A stretch of 64,000 nt of DNA from contig JAKNDB010000067.1 of assembly GCA_024305405.1 (NCBI GenBank), positions 514,001 to 578,000 of the forward strand, given 5' to 3'. This stretch comes from Dirofilaria immitis. Taxonomy: Eukaryota > Nematoda > Chromadorea > Rhabditida > Onchocercidae. Position 1 is the stretch's first letter. Each line of letters starts with the position of its first letter. The notes under the pieces were generated by a model. It saw only the letters and a program-made list of their open reading frames with translations. It searched no databases and was not told the origin of the DNA. A program made the position numbers and the translations under genes. This document shows positions 50,831 through 62,700 of the stretch, one piece after another.

Positions 50831-52763
50831 TTACTACTACTACTACTACTATTGCTGTTACTGCTATTGCTACTACTACAGATACTGCTATTTCTAATAT
50901 CATTAATTTGAAATTTATTAAAGAAGAAGAAGAAAGGCTGCTGCTATTACTGCTATTATTTGTTGTGAAAAGTGCAGTATGAAATAAAATGATAGTAAAA
51001 ATGATAAAAATGAGACAAAGAAAGAAAACTAAAATTATATTCAATAGATTTCTTCTAATTTTCAATGAATTATTTCAAAAATATTTTAGAAATAATTTAA
51101 ATAAAAGGTCAAACAAATGATAAGCTGTTAATCCTTTTGACCTTTTTGATCGTTCTCTTTCTAATCTTCCTTCCTTCCTTCCTTCCTTCATCACAATCTA
51201 ATTATCATTATAGCTGATAAAAAGATTGAATCATTTTTCATCATATATAGTAAAATGAATAAATAAGGAAAAAAAAAAAAGATAATATATTTATTGCTAT
51301 TTTAATTATCAACAAAAATGTTAAAATATTTGATAAGATATTTATTTATATGATAAGGAATAGTAAGTAATAGAAGTAAATTTCATTCATGTATAAAATA
51401 GGTTATTTAAAAAAAAAAATTTATCATTGTTAATTTTATAATCAACAAAAGATAAATATATATTAATAATATTTAAATGCCATGATAACAAATGGTACAT
51501 ATACCACTATTAATGTGGCACATTTCATTAACATTTTGAAAAGAAAAAAAAATGCAAAATATTTTTTTTACGATTTAAAGAAATTTGATTAAAAAACGAT
51601 AGAGAAGAAAGAAAAAAGGAAAAAGAAAAGAAAAGAAAAGAAAACATTGAAATATTATAGAAAATTTTCGAGAATGATAATTTTCTTTTTTTATTGTTTT
51701 GAAAAATGATAAAAAGTTTGAAAATTTTTAGGAGAATATTTGATTCGAAATTATTCTATACGATCGATTTTGGATGTTTATTTGTTAAATTAATTTTTAC
51801 AATACGATTATTTCATATAGCACAATTAATAAGTAAAGAGAATTTCATAGAAATTTAGTATTATACTGATATCAATGATATCAATGATAATATCATTTAA
51901 AAAATAAAAATTAAATTAAGGAAATTAAAAATTATGAAATATTTGGTATATGGGTATATTTCGAGATGAAATTTTACTTTATTAAAAATGATTGATTAAA
52001 ATACCTCTTCGCATACGGAACGGCAGCTGGTAACCGCTTGCGGCATATGTTCCGGACACATTGGTGCAAATACGCTACATATAAAAAACTTGATATGTGG
52101 ATTACAATTCGTTTTAATCAACGGTTTAAAATGTTCCGTTTGAGTTTGTAACTGAAATGAACGAAAAAAAATAATTATCTTATCATAAAACTTTTTCAAA
52201 AATTAAAATATTTTATGAAATGATAAAAAAATTCATTGATAAATATATTTTAATGATAATATATAATTTAATAGTTGTAAATTATATTCAAAAAAAAAAA
52301 AAGTGTATTGATATTTTTTGATAAGAAAATTATGAATGTTTTTTAAATAACAGTCTTTTTTTTTTTTTGATTTTTCGAGAAATATTTTTATCACAAAAAT
52401 AGCGCAAAAAAAAAAAAAAAACAAAAAAGGAAAAGCTAACACTTTGTTGATCAGGTTGTAATAATGAATTTGGAAAATACGTATATTTGTATGGGATATC
52501 TTTACATAACGGAATTTCGATAAGCTCACAACGGCTTCGACTAGCCTAAAATTAAAAACAATCGTAAAGACAGACTAACAAGTTTAATTGATTAAATTCA
52601 ATGATAATTCTTTATCAAAGGGAAAAAAAAAAAAAACCTGTTCAAAAATTGATGCTGTAACTTGTTTATTGCATAGTAAAAATAATGATAATAATAGTAA
52701 TGAGAGAGATAAGAAATAATAATAATAAAATAGTTGATTTGTTATATTTCGTAGTAATAACAT
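39853..52763 (-). CDS. Frizzled-family Wnt receptor B (Fz9/10-like)
   Basis: Ten exons: 52638-52763, 52441-52545, 52005-52151, 47715-47851, 46482-46759, 43806-44026, 42000-42120, 41300-41467, 40713-40912, 39853-40215. Exons 5, 6 and 9 each lack one base (near 46600, 43998, 40731); restored, all phases join and the protein is 622 residues. The ATG is preceded in frame by TGA. Signal peptide, then a cysteine-rich domain with ten cysteines (CELIEIPLCKDIPY, FFICSVFAPMCPEHM, LLEFGIDWPEPLNC). Seven spans follow, with EKEFARFWMLLWAS, SVASSLWWLMLTFTW, YLSAARKWVPEG, KLEKLMVKMGIFSALY and VIGISTGMWTISS. KTFHSWQ (528-533) is an intact KTxxxW Dishevelled-binding motif. The LDNTSCVLSF loop and KTFxxWQ point to the Fz4/9/10 group. 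The 89-residue tail is Ala/Pro/His-rich. The donor in exon 6 (ACATG|gttgg) is chosen because it alone gives TWYLSAARKW. Introns 3, 5 and 6 are long and repeat-filled. Confidence 0.93.
43226..43534. repeat. 34-bp minisatellite, about 9 copies, in frizzled B intron 6
   Basis: Unit gatgatcgatttctaaatac followed by atgctacgatcgaa. Early copies vary (acaatcgatg, tatacgctac) while the last four are nearly identical, suggesting recent expansion at one end. Each unit carries CGATCG-like and ATCGAT palindromes. Confidence 0.93.
44745..44845. repeat. (TC)n and (TGTA/TATG)n composite microsatellite in frizzled B intron 5
   Basis: TC dinucleotides, then TATATA, then TGTATG/TGTGTG units. It lies in a locally less AT-rich 0.3-kb patch with CGGCCTTTACGGCC just before it. 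Confidence 0.85.
45902..46085. repeat. about 62-bp tandem repeat, 3 copies, each with inverted arms, in frizzled B intron 5
   Basis: Each copy runs ctttttgatctatacgacaa, an AT spacer, then attcgtaagtcgtatattat. ATACGAC near the start pairs with GTCGTAT near the end in the first two copies, so each can fold back on itself. Confidence 0.88.
46324..46378. repeat. (GATC)n followed by (GA)n
   Basis: Four GATC units run into about 20 GA dinucleotides, about 100 bases downstream of the exon 5 donor of frizzled B. Confidence 0.9.
48903..48944. repeat. (CT)n microsatellite in frizzled B intron 3
   Basis: CT dinucleotide run flanked by TTTC; a shorter CT run is at about 50246-50265 and a (CAAT)n run at about 49116-49152. 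Confidence 0.9.
49559..49935. repeat. two adjacent minisatellites rich in GATAAG, frizzled B intron 3
   Basis: First, three copies of a 41-bp unit (tatgtgaaattactacatag plus atataaagatgataagatta). Then about nine copies of a 26-28 bp unit (ctaatttatgataagattaa plus actcatg). Nearly every unit of both contains GATAAGATTA, giving about ten GATA-type sites in under 400 bp. Confidence 0.88.
50428..50455. repeat. perfect 28-bp palindrome
   Basis: aattatttcaaatt followed directly by its exact complement, no loop; in frizzled B intron 3. Confidence 0.75.
50725..50880. repeat. (ACTTCA)n followed by (ACT)n microsatellite
   Basis: About eleven ACTTCA hexamers and then about 28 ACT triplets with ATT/GCT interruptions; it creates poly-Thr, Tyr and Val frames that are spurious. 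Confidence 0.93.
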
Positions 52764-53929
52764 CGATTGGCTTATTCAATTTAATGAGGCACTTCAATCG
52801 TCACCGGATAATACCGAAATTATCTCTTGCCAATTTATAATTATCAAATCTAAAAAGAAAAAAAAGGGTTGTTTGAAAATATGCAAATTATTTTAAATTT
52901 CACAACAATCAATTATCACGGATAATCAGTGAAGTGTAAGCAAATCGGTAGAAATTTCGCCTATTTTTTTTTTTTTTTCTTGGGAAACGGAAATATTTGA
53001 TAAGAATAATCTTTAAAGAATAAAGTTTACGGAAATTATAATTGCCATAATTCGATCAACATAGTGATATTCATTTATGATAAGCAATATTTCTTATCTC
53101 ATTTTCAACATTCTACTTTACTTACTAGATGAAGTGATCGAATAGTGATCAGTTCAATTTACAGTTCGCCGATTATAAATTTTAATGTAAAATACAAAGA
53201 AGAAAAAGAGAGAAAGGAGAGAGAGAGAGAGAAAGGGAAAAAAGAGGAGTTAACATTTCTAAATTTTCCTCAAAAAAAAATCATCGAAATATTGGCATGA
53301 TTTAAATAAAAAGAGAAAGGTAAAGTATGAAAGAGAAAGAGAGACAGAGAGAGAGAGAGAAAGAGAGGGAGAGAGAGAAGATGAAAGAGATGAAAAATGA
53401 AAGGTAATATTTGAAAGTTATTATAGGTATATGAGAGAAATGAAAAAATAGGAAAGAGAGAAATAAATTATCCCATTTTATCAATACTGAAAGATAGCAA
53501 TGGGATTTTCTTGGCATGTAATAAAATTTTTAGATGAATTTTCCTTCCATAAGTGCTATTTTAAATAAGCCAAGTAAATATTTGTCTCAACCATTTACCA
53601 AATTTCATAGTTGAGCCTAGTCAAGATAGTCGAGATAAAAGATCATTTCAAGATTATTCACAATCAAAATTATCAACATATTAAATGATGGCTATATCTA
53701 CTATTATTTTTATCTATAATATTAAACATTTCATCTCGGGATTGGTATTAGGGAATAATTAGAACAATAGATTGCCAAGTAGATACATGATAGCCAGGTA
53801 GATAGATGAAGAGGTAAGTAAATAAGATAGGTAAATAAGATAAGATAAGTAAATAAGGTAAGTGATTAGATACTTTACGAAAATCGGGATTGAATTAGAA
53901 TGGGTAATAATATACCGTACCTTTCCAGG
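52764..53929. other. upstream region of frizzled B
   Basis: Presumed promoter/5' leader side of frizzled B. No exon recognised. It includes a GA-rich tract at about 53212-53380 and tandem GATAAG/GGTAAATAAG words at about 53812-53862. Confidence 0.45.
53212..53380. repeat. polypurine (GA)n tract, interrupted
   Basis: Two GA-rich runs (about 53216-53245 and 53330-53380) separated by AT-rich sequence. Confidence 0.8.
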
Positions 53930-54110
53930 GAACAATTCATCTAAGCCAAAGGATATAAATTTGAAGCGAGCGAGTACGACGAACCCTCTGAACCTCGCAG
54001 AACGTTGCGACAGTGCTCATCGTCGCTCGGTTCCCAATCATCGCCATCACACCACCACCGACAGCGTAAGCAATTCCACCACTCCGCCCCTTAAACCTTC
54101 CGCTTCTATG
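53930..54110. other. GC/CpG-richer patch upstream of frizzled B, bounded by splice-like sites
   Basis: Far richer in G+C than its surroundings, with frequent CG (gcgagcgagtacgacg, catcgtcgctcgg). On the plus strand it follows TTTCCAG and contains CAGC|gtaagc at 54066, and the frame between them is open. On the minus strand it ends GGAAAG|gtacgg. Either strand could use it as a 5' exon; a CpG-rich promoter of frizzled B is equally possible. No protein match. Confidence 0.35.
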
Positions 54111-54121
54111 AGTATCTGTCT

Positions 54122-54154
54122 GTGCGTGTATGTGTATATGTATATGTATGTATA

Positions 54155-54197
<43 letters not shown>

Positions 54198-54345
54198 TTC
54201 TCTTCATATTTATATATATATGTGTATATGTATGTATATATGTATGTATGTGTGTGTGTGTGGATGTGTATATGTATATGTATGTATGTATGTATGTGTG
54301 TATATATATGTATGTGTATGTATGTGTATGTGTATGTTTACCATT
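54122..54345. repeat. (TGTATG/TATG)n microsatellite
   Basis: About 220 bp of TGTATG, TATG and TGTG units; gives Tyr/Val/Cys/Met-rich open frames that I reject as genes. Confidence 0.93.
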
Positions 54346-54606
54346 GCTTGCAATATTGCCACTTATATGGCCAATATATTATATTCAAAATGAAATTTAT
54401 TACTTAGATTGAATAATAGCAGACAGTATGTATTTAGCTTATTGCTATTTTAATTGTTCGAAATTTAATTTCTTATATTTCTATTCTTTTCTATTCTGAT
54501 ATGTTAACAATATATTTATAATAAATAGTTAAGAGAAGTTTGATAAGAATTTAATTAGAATTACTGATTAATCTTATCATTTATTATTGATTAATTTATC
54601 ATTTAT

Positions 54607-54785
54607 CTTATTCAGAAGTAATGATTATAAATAGAAAGAATTGCCTTCGTATTCAGATTAACTGATCACTTATCTTATTCAAAAGTAATGATTATAAATA
54701 GAAGAATTGCCTTCGTATTCAGATTAACTGATCACTTATCTTATTCAGAAGTAATGATTATAAATAGAAAGAATTGCCTTCTATT
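54607..54785. repeat. 66-67 bp tandem repeat, almost 3 copies
   Basis: Unit begins cttattcagaagtaatgatt and contains gaattgccttcgtattcag and actgatcacttat. The third copy is truncated after gccttc. Confidence 0.92.
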
Positions 54786-54957
54786 ATCCGGAATTCTTAC
54801 GAATGATTGTTACAGGATAATTTTTCAAATTTACGATTCGCTAAATATTGCATGTTTTATCATAAAGAAATTGACTATCCGGAAATGTAATTAATTAATA
54901 ATTCCGGTATAGAAATAGAAATTTATATCGACGTTACAGTTCATAGAATGATAAAGA

Positions 54958-54961
54958 AGAC

Positions 54962-55025
<64 letters not shown>
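54958..55025. repeat. (GAT)n microsatellite, about 21 units
   Basis: Uninterrupted GAT/ATG run. Confidence 0.95.
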
Positions 55026-58000
55026 TAATTTATCGCAGACTAGTAAACAGTAGTACAAATGTAAAGATTGCTAACATTAAAAAAATTTCCCAAAAAAATA
55101 TTGCTTTCTTTCGGGCTGTAAAATAGAAACATGGCCCACATCCCGTCGTAATTTTCAACGATTGTAGGATTTAAAGATGCATGCATAGAGAGATTTTAAA
55201 AAAATGAGATCGTTATCAATCTTACAGTGGCCCCTACTGATAAGAAGTAGGTAAAATATTGATGCTATGATAGATATCAAAAATGCATCAAAATTCGTTA
55301 GATGATTATATATGATAAAAGGGAAGTGATAAGTTGTAAATTTAGCATGATAATTGTCATGATAATCGTAAATGCAATTCAACAAAAGAGTGTCGCAATT
55401 CGTCGTCTATCTCATCTCCCTCTTTTTCTCATTTCATAATCATGCCTTCTATCATATAAAATTATCATTTGAAAGAGGACAAGCGGCATCCTTTTCGTTA
55501 ACAACTTTATAGCATCCTTTTTTTTTCTTTCTTTTTCTCGTAGCCTTCTCTCATTCCTTATCCATTTTGATCAATGTTAAAAGAATTATCATAAAATTTT
55601 CCAAACTAATTCTTTTTGTTGAAATTCATGGAAAAAAAAAAAGGATACCTATTGATAGCTTATCATAGTATTACATTCGAGAAGAAAAGATAAGGAATAT
55701 TTAATTACAGAGATAAAAATATGCAAAATAAGCTTATCATTTATTATATAAATGAATACATTTTATTCAATTTCTAAGATGAAACAGCCAGAAAGACCGA
55801 AAACGAAGATTTCATTGAAAAGAATAAATCAATACTATTTTAATTGAAATCAGTTAATCAGTAAAATTAAATGTTATGACATTTATCATTGCTCAAATAT
55901 CATCTCATCATTCAACCGATAGATGTTTTCATCATAGCTTTTTGTTATCATTAATTCAATTCATTCTCTGATACAATCACAACAATTATTTTGTTTAAAT
56001 AAAGGGAATAATAATAATAACAATGATAAATAAGTTCAATGATGATAAGATAGGAAAGATATGAAATCAATATGGTCAAAAAGTTTTTTGAACAAAAAAA
56101 AAAAAAAAAGATTTTCATCTTTCTCACCAACTCTTAAAAGCATCATTTTTATAGGTGGATGGAATTTTACGTAGGCATCATCTCTTTCAATCGTTAACAC
56201 TCATAATTCATTCGTTTAAAAGTTTTTCCTTTAAAAAAAAAAAAAAAAAAAGTTAAAAATTTTTCTTTATCAATTCGTCATTTTAATTTTTCAATAAATT
56301 TTACTAATTTAAATAGCCTTATGTTCATTTCATGTTGAAGGGCAGGATGAGAGGGCTACCTGAAATTTTATATCAAAATACAAATTGATAATATTACATT
56401 ATCTTATCTTATCTTATCTTATCATCTAATCATAAATAACATCAAAAAAATAAAGTAATAGCTCATTATTATCTAAACAATTAAATATACGGAAACAAAA
56501 AAAAAAAAGTGAGGGAAAAATTTTTTTTTTTTTATTTAACTAAAAAGACGAAAAAGAAAAATTATTAATGATACTTCTCACAGTTCAATCAATTTTACAT
56601 CATTAATTATTCGGCTTCTTAAAACAAAATCATTATTTTTCCAACCTTTCTACTATACTTCAATTTTTCACCTTTTCATTCAAAAAAAAAAAAAAAAAAA
56701 AAAGGATGCTTTCATAAGTTACAGTATACAAATACAATAATATTAAATTCGTTAATTTCAACTAACTATCTTATTACTACTATCTAATCAATTGAATGAT
56801 ATCTGAGCTTCAATTGTTACTATATTTTAAAAGAGATGAAATTATTTTTTAAATTTTAAAATATCTCATCCTTTATTATTAAATCATACAAATATGATAA
56901 TGATCTTAATAATGGCTACAATTTAGATAGGCCGTGGAAAAACTTTTCGTTCAAAAATCATCAAAGCGATATCTTTTGATTAAGGCTAACAATTATCATC
57001 AATTAAATGGAATCATAATTTTGATAAGTATTATCAATAATCTGTTTCCGTAACTGTAAATATATGTTGTAAACAATTAATACTAAAAATAAATTAGAAC
57101 TTTTTACAATTTAATTTTAAAAACAAATATTTGGATTTATTCCAAGAATTATATGAAAAATGAGAAATTCTTTGATAATTTCTCTTTTATATAATTTCAA
57201 ATTCTATTTAAAAACGAAAAACAAAACAAAAGAAAAGTGTTTTTGATCGATTTTTCTTTTGTTTTGATTTTATAATTTCTGATAGATTCTTCACTTTTAT
57301 AATTTGTTTATTAAATATCTTTTAAAAAATAATAATAAACTATCTTATTTCTATGAATAATATGCTTCTTATATTTATCATTCAATTAATTTGTAGTAAA
57401 AATTTTTGAATTCAAGAAATATAGTGATTTGATCGAAAATTTTAACATAAATTTTGATTATTTTATTCGATCTCGAATTAAATTTATAATCTTGAATTAA
57501 ATCTATAATCTTGAACTAAATGTGATATGGATAAGATTAGCTAGATGATATATTATTAAGTGAAAGTATACATTCCTCCTTACGATCATTTCGAAGAATT
57601 ATTCAAAATTGTGGAAAAAAAAAAAAAAAAAGTGGTGCTGTTGCTATTCGATGAAACGAAAGATACCATTATATATTCTCATTTCGGATAATTCATTATT
57701 GATAGCCAAGAAATATAGTAGGACATAAATCTTCGATTACTACCACAATCTCAGCTTTTATAAATTATAATTTCGAAATGGCGATCTATCCCATTCGTAT
57801 CCATTGCTTTTTAACAATTCAGTTATCATGCCTCATTTATTCGCCTGATTCAATCCTAAATCCTTCTAATTTATCAATAAATTTTCTAAAATATTATTTT
57901 ATAGCAAAAGAAATTTAAGAGATTAAATAAAAAAAAAGGAAAAAATTATCTTTCCTTTTTTTTTTTTTTTTTATCTAATCATTGATAAGATTTACAAATA

Positions 58001-58197
58001 TTCTTTGCTACTAAAATTCTTCCTAAATTTCTCAATAAAAATTTTAAATTCCTAAAATATTATCAAATATTTTAGGAATCTTTCTGATAATAAAAATATA
58101 TTAAAATATAACAAAATGTCCAATTTTGTTATATTTTAAAATGATAATTTGATAAAATTGTATCAAAGAAAAAAATCGGAAAAATGAACAGAGAAAC
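55026..58197. other. AT-rich gene desert
   Basis: No exon recognised. Many long A or T runs (56095-56109, 56229-56251, 56683-56703, 57614-57631) and a (CTTAT)n run at about 56400-56423. Two perfect hairpins stand close together at 58048-58139. Confidence 0.5.
58048..58139. repeat. two adjacent perfect hairpins
   Basis: 58048-58079: a 14-bp stem (attcctaaaatatt) with a 4-base loop. 58101-58139: a 17-bp stem (ttaaaatataacaaaat) with a 5-base loop, gtcca. Confidence 0.75.
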
Positions 58198-58375
58198 TTT
58201 GCATCACTAAGTTCCCAGGAAACTTCGGATCAGGCAAAGTTTCACCAAGAAACTTTGGATCAAACAAAGTTTCATCAGGAAGCTTTGGATCAAGCAGAGT
58301 TTCATCAGGAAGCTTTGGATCAAGCAAAGTTTCATCAGGAAGCTTTGGATCAAACAAAGTTTCATCAGGAAGCTG
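58198..58375. repeat. 30-bp tandem repeat, about 6 copies, open in frame on the minus strand
   Basis: Unit aagctttggatcaagcaaag plus tttcatcagg. As the period is a multiple of three, the minus strand reads a ten-residue repeat (DPKLPDETLL) without stops through all copies. There is no convincing start, splice site or flanking coding sequence, so I list it as a repeat rather than a gene. Confidence 0.88.
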
Positions 58376-58721
58376 TGAAACAAGTATATTTCTAATTAAC
58401 GGTTCAAGTTTGAGTTTTAGTTTTTTTTTTTTTTTTTATCAAGTCAATATATTTCACTTTTTATTTTCAATAGAATTAAAAATTTATCATTATCAATGAT
58501 AATAATATAATCATTAATCAGATATGTTATCAATCTTTTCAGAAAAATATATTATCAGAAAATACGGTTTTTCAAATTTTCTTTATAACCGATTTTTTTA
58601 AAAATTATTTATGTTAAAAATATTAAATTTTCAACATAAAACGAAATTTTTGTGATTAATTCCTAAACAGTTATAATATATATAATCAACGACATATTCT
58701 TATCTCTTCTGATATTAACAA

Positions 58722-58790
58722 TATCTATCGATCTATGTCATCAGTATCTATCGATATATGTCATCAGTATCTATCGATATATATTATCAG
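58722..58790. repeat. 23-bp tandem repeat, 3 copies
   Basis: tatctatcgatatatgtcat plus cag, three times, with one to three differences between copies. Confidence 0.9.
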
Positions 58791-59529
58791 TTAAAGATTT
58801 AATATTAATATTATCATTAGTCTAAGGTTTGAAATCATAATTGTTTATTAAATTGATATAATTACAAATTATAAATAAAATTATTAACACTTTCATAATG
58901 GAAAATTATCATACTTGTTGATATGGCAATTAGCCATTTCAACTATTCCCTATTTTATTTAATTAAAACTTCTTTGAAAGGTTGCTTTGAGAATATCGAA
59001 GAAAGAAAATTGAATAAATTTTGGATTTTGAATTGCAAATAGTTGATGGATGATAATAGTGATTACTATGGTATTCATTGATAATCAATGGGTGATAATA
59101 GTGATTTCAGAGATATTCATTAATACTCGCTGAATGATAACAGTAATTACAGAGAGATCCATTAATGGTCGAAATAGAAAAAAAAAAAAAAAAGGAAGTA
59201 AAGAAAAAACACAATATATAAAATGACAAATCAACAGGTGTATTAATAAATTGAAGATTCATATATAAATGAGACAATATGGAAATCATTCTCGAACTAT
59301 CAATCAATATATGGCTATTTTACAAAATTCATTACATAATTATTAGGCTACTTTTACTACCTTTTATTATATATAACAATCATTATAATCCAATTTTTAC
59401 TTTACAACCTAAACATTTCATATTGTTTGATTTATTCAAAATTTTATTTAAAAATTCAACTTATTTCCAATAACTATTATTCAATAAAATAACATTGTAA
59501 AAGGATATATTTTATGGAATTAGAAAATA

Positions 59530-59735
59530 TTTAAAAGTTTCATTCTCGAAATAAAATTAAAAGTTCCGTTCTCGAAGTAAAATTAGAAGTTTCATTCTCG
59601 GGATGAAATTAAAAGTTCCGTTCTCGAAATAAAATTAGAGGTTCCGTTCTCTAAAATTAGAAGTTTCATTCTCGGAATAAAATTAGAAGTTTCATTCTTG
59701 GAATAGAATTAGAAGTTTCATTCTTGAAATAAAAT
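59530..59735. repeat. about 27-bp tandem repeat, about 8 copies
   Basis: Unit aaattagaagtttcattctc plus ggaataa; copies alternate fairly irregularly between tttcattctcg and ttccgttctcg forms, and one copy is shortened. Confidence 0.88.
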
Positions 59736-62700
59736 AAAAGCTTAATTATATTGCAAAATTCTTTGGCAACAATATATCCAAATTATACTAAAATTTTAAA
59801 CTATTTCGAGCTTTTTTAATTAATCAATTTCTCAATAATGTTGATATTTATTCAAGTATAGGCATATTGCCAAATAAAAGAGAAGAGCCTTATTTGATAA
59901 AAAGGAAAGCCTTCATCTTAATTGAACTGGGATAGCTTTTTTGATGATTCGCTAAAGTTAGGAAAATAGTAGGGTTGAATTTCCCTATCCTTCTAAATGA
60001 TTAATTATCAGATCGTGCTTTGTCTCCCTTCTTCGATACTACTACGACTACTACTACTATCACGGGACAAATATATCAAGTTTAAAGGCAGGTGCCAAAC
60101 TCAAACTAAAATTTTTGATGCTTGCGATGAGAGAATTTCTTTGCGATATAATCATAAAAAGGAAATTTAACAAATTTATTCGCTATTTTCTTTTTTGAAA
60201 ATCATACATACATGTTACTTTTTTTCTTTTTTTTTTGAAAGATATTTTTCTACTTTTTTAAAATTTTAACATAATTGATAAGATATAATCTTTTTATCAT
60301 TTCAATGTAAAATAAATAGGAGAAGAAGAAGAAGAAGAAGTTGATATAAATGATAATTTAATATTATTACTTAATATTTATTCATTCTCACAACTTCAAT
60401 AATATCACCGTATTTCAGTATTCTGATAAATTATTAAAATGCAAAAGTAAAAGTTTGATATTGTAATTAATTTATCGATTAAAATTGTTTTATAAAGATA
60501 ACAGAGTGATGAATAAAAATATTGATGAAATTTTAATCGAATAAATATTAATAAATATTTTTAGATATTTAAATATAAACAGGCTACGAAGATATTTTAC
60601 TGTTTAAATAATAGAAAAATATATTTATTTTAACTGATCAAGATAGTTATCATCTTTTTTTTTTTTTGTTAAATTAAATGATTGAAAATCGAGATTAAAT
60701 ATGATAATATCACATTTATTCTCATCTAAACCTTATAATTAAAATACTTTTTTTTTTTTTAATTCAAAGATAGCATTTTCATCAATTTCTTTATAATTAT
60801 CAAATTCTCAAAATTAGCAAATTCTGATTGTTATTTAAAAATTATTATATATTGAAAGAGAAAATATATTTATTATCACAATTCATCCCCATCAAATTAT
60901 CAATGATATTTCTACCAGAAACAATCATTGAAATAATTAAATGATATGATAATGATATATCATTTGAATGAATGAATTTTTTAGTAGAACAATTCAATAA
61001 GTTTCGAATATTTCGCTAAAAAAAAAAAAATACGAAAAAAAAGAAAGATTAAAATAATGTTTTTATTTTTGACAAATTAATTTTTGCATTAATATTAGGT
61101 GTACTGAAATGCAATAAAAAAGTGAATAATCTTACATCTGCAATAGAGTTTACAGGAAACAGATGCCCAACCTTGTATCGCCTCTTTCGGTAAGAACTAA
61201 TGTACAACTAATTTTGATTCTCTATTATTATTCATCTATAATTTGCGATATTTGAAGCTAAAAAAAAAATCATATCTAATCATATCTTAGATGAAATCTA
61301 TCCAGATGATAATGATTTTATCATACAAAACTTTTCTGCTCAGCTACTAAATTCTTACCTAAATTTGAATAATAATATCATCGAGAATAATTCAAAACTT
61401 AAAATTATTTTATTAAATTATTAGTTTTATAAAGTTTAAATTTTCAAAGCTATTTTGTAAAGGATTATTTTTCTGCTAAATTATCCGTTGACGATAATTG
61501 GGGATAAAAAAATAAAAAAATCTGTTGTTATTTTTTTCGAAAGCATATGGAGCATAAATTGCTCATTAAGATATTCGAGAAATCGTTAATGATACTCTTA
61601 AAATATGCCGAAATATTTGAATATATTTAATCGATATTGAAAAGATCACTATTTACGGCATATATTTTTCACTAACTGTTGCATGTCGAAATTCTCATTT
61701 AAAAAAAAAAATGAATGTTCTTCTAAAATTTTCAGATATGATCGTAAATCTCAATTTGTGGTTTGAAACAGATGTTAAAAGTAGTTAAAATTTAATGATA
61801 CTAATTTTAATGGATTAGGCATCCGCAAATTTGCTAAAAATATTGCGCAAAAAAGTTATCATATTTTTATAGGATTATTCGATCTTAAAAAATTACATAT
61901 TCTTCTTATGCTAATTAATTAGGCAATAAATTTTACGAACGATTCGCCCCTTCTAAATGCCATTTGAGTTATCGTTGCAAAGGGTTTAATTTTTCAAAAC
62001 AAAAAAAAAAAATTGAGATGAAATTTAGAATTTCTTAGCTAATCAATAAATCATCTTATATGCTAATTCATGAATATTTTAACCATAAAAACCTATCTCA
62101 TTTTATTCATTCTCTTTCTATCCATTTTCATTTTCAATTTAATCATTTTTTTAAAGAATACCTCTTAAATAATTCAAATGATGCTCGATCGCCTAAACCA
62201 TATATAAATTAATTTATTCTTTAATATTTGATTAAATAAATTCGAATTAATCAAATCATTACAACTTTAAGAATAAATTTGAAATATTTCTATTAACAAA
62301 AAAAAAAAACAAGAAAAAAGAAAAAACTGCAAAAAGAGTTAGAGAAGTAATGAATGGATCGTTGAACAAATCGTCATACCTTTCCCATCATATTTGTATC
62401 ATGATGTATTATCATCCTTCTTTATACCATTTCCTTATTGAATTGTGTATTTTAATCACTGATGTATCAATGTTTACTTGTCGTATAAAAAAAAATTGAT
62501 TATTAAAAACAAGATTCTTTTCTATAATAAATTGTTTGACGAATTTTCAATGATTCAATATTGCTAATTTTGTTATTGATACCATTTAGATATCAAATAT
62601 TTCCGATCAGTCATTATATAAATTTGCAAATAATAAAGAAATCAAATCATTCAATGACTTTTATAAAACAGGAACCTCAACTGAGAATGCATAATAACAA

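Noticed and set aside
50674..51065. Poly-Thr, Tyr and Val frames
   Set aside because: Product of the (ACTTCA)n/(ACT)n repeat.
53862..54412. 181-codon plus-strand open frame
   Set aside because: The second half is microsatellite; the first half is retained only as a CpG-rich patch of unknown role.
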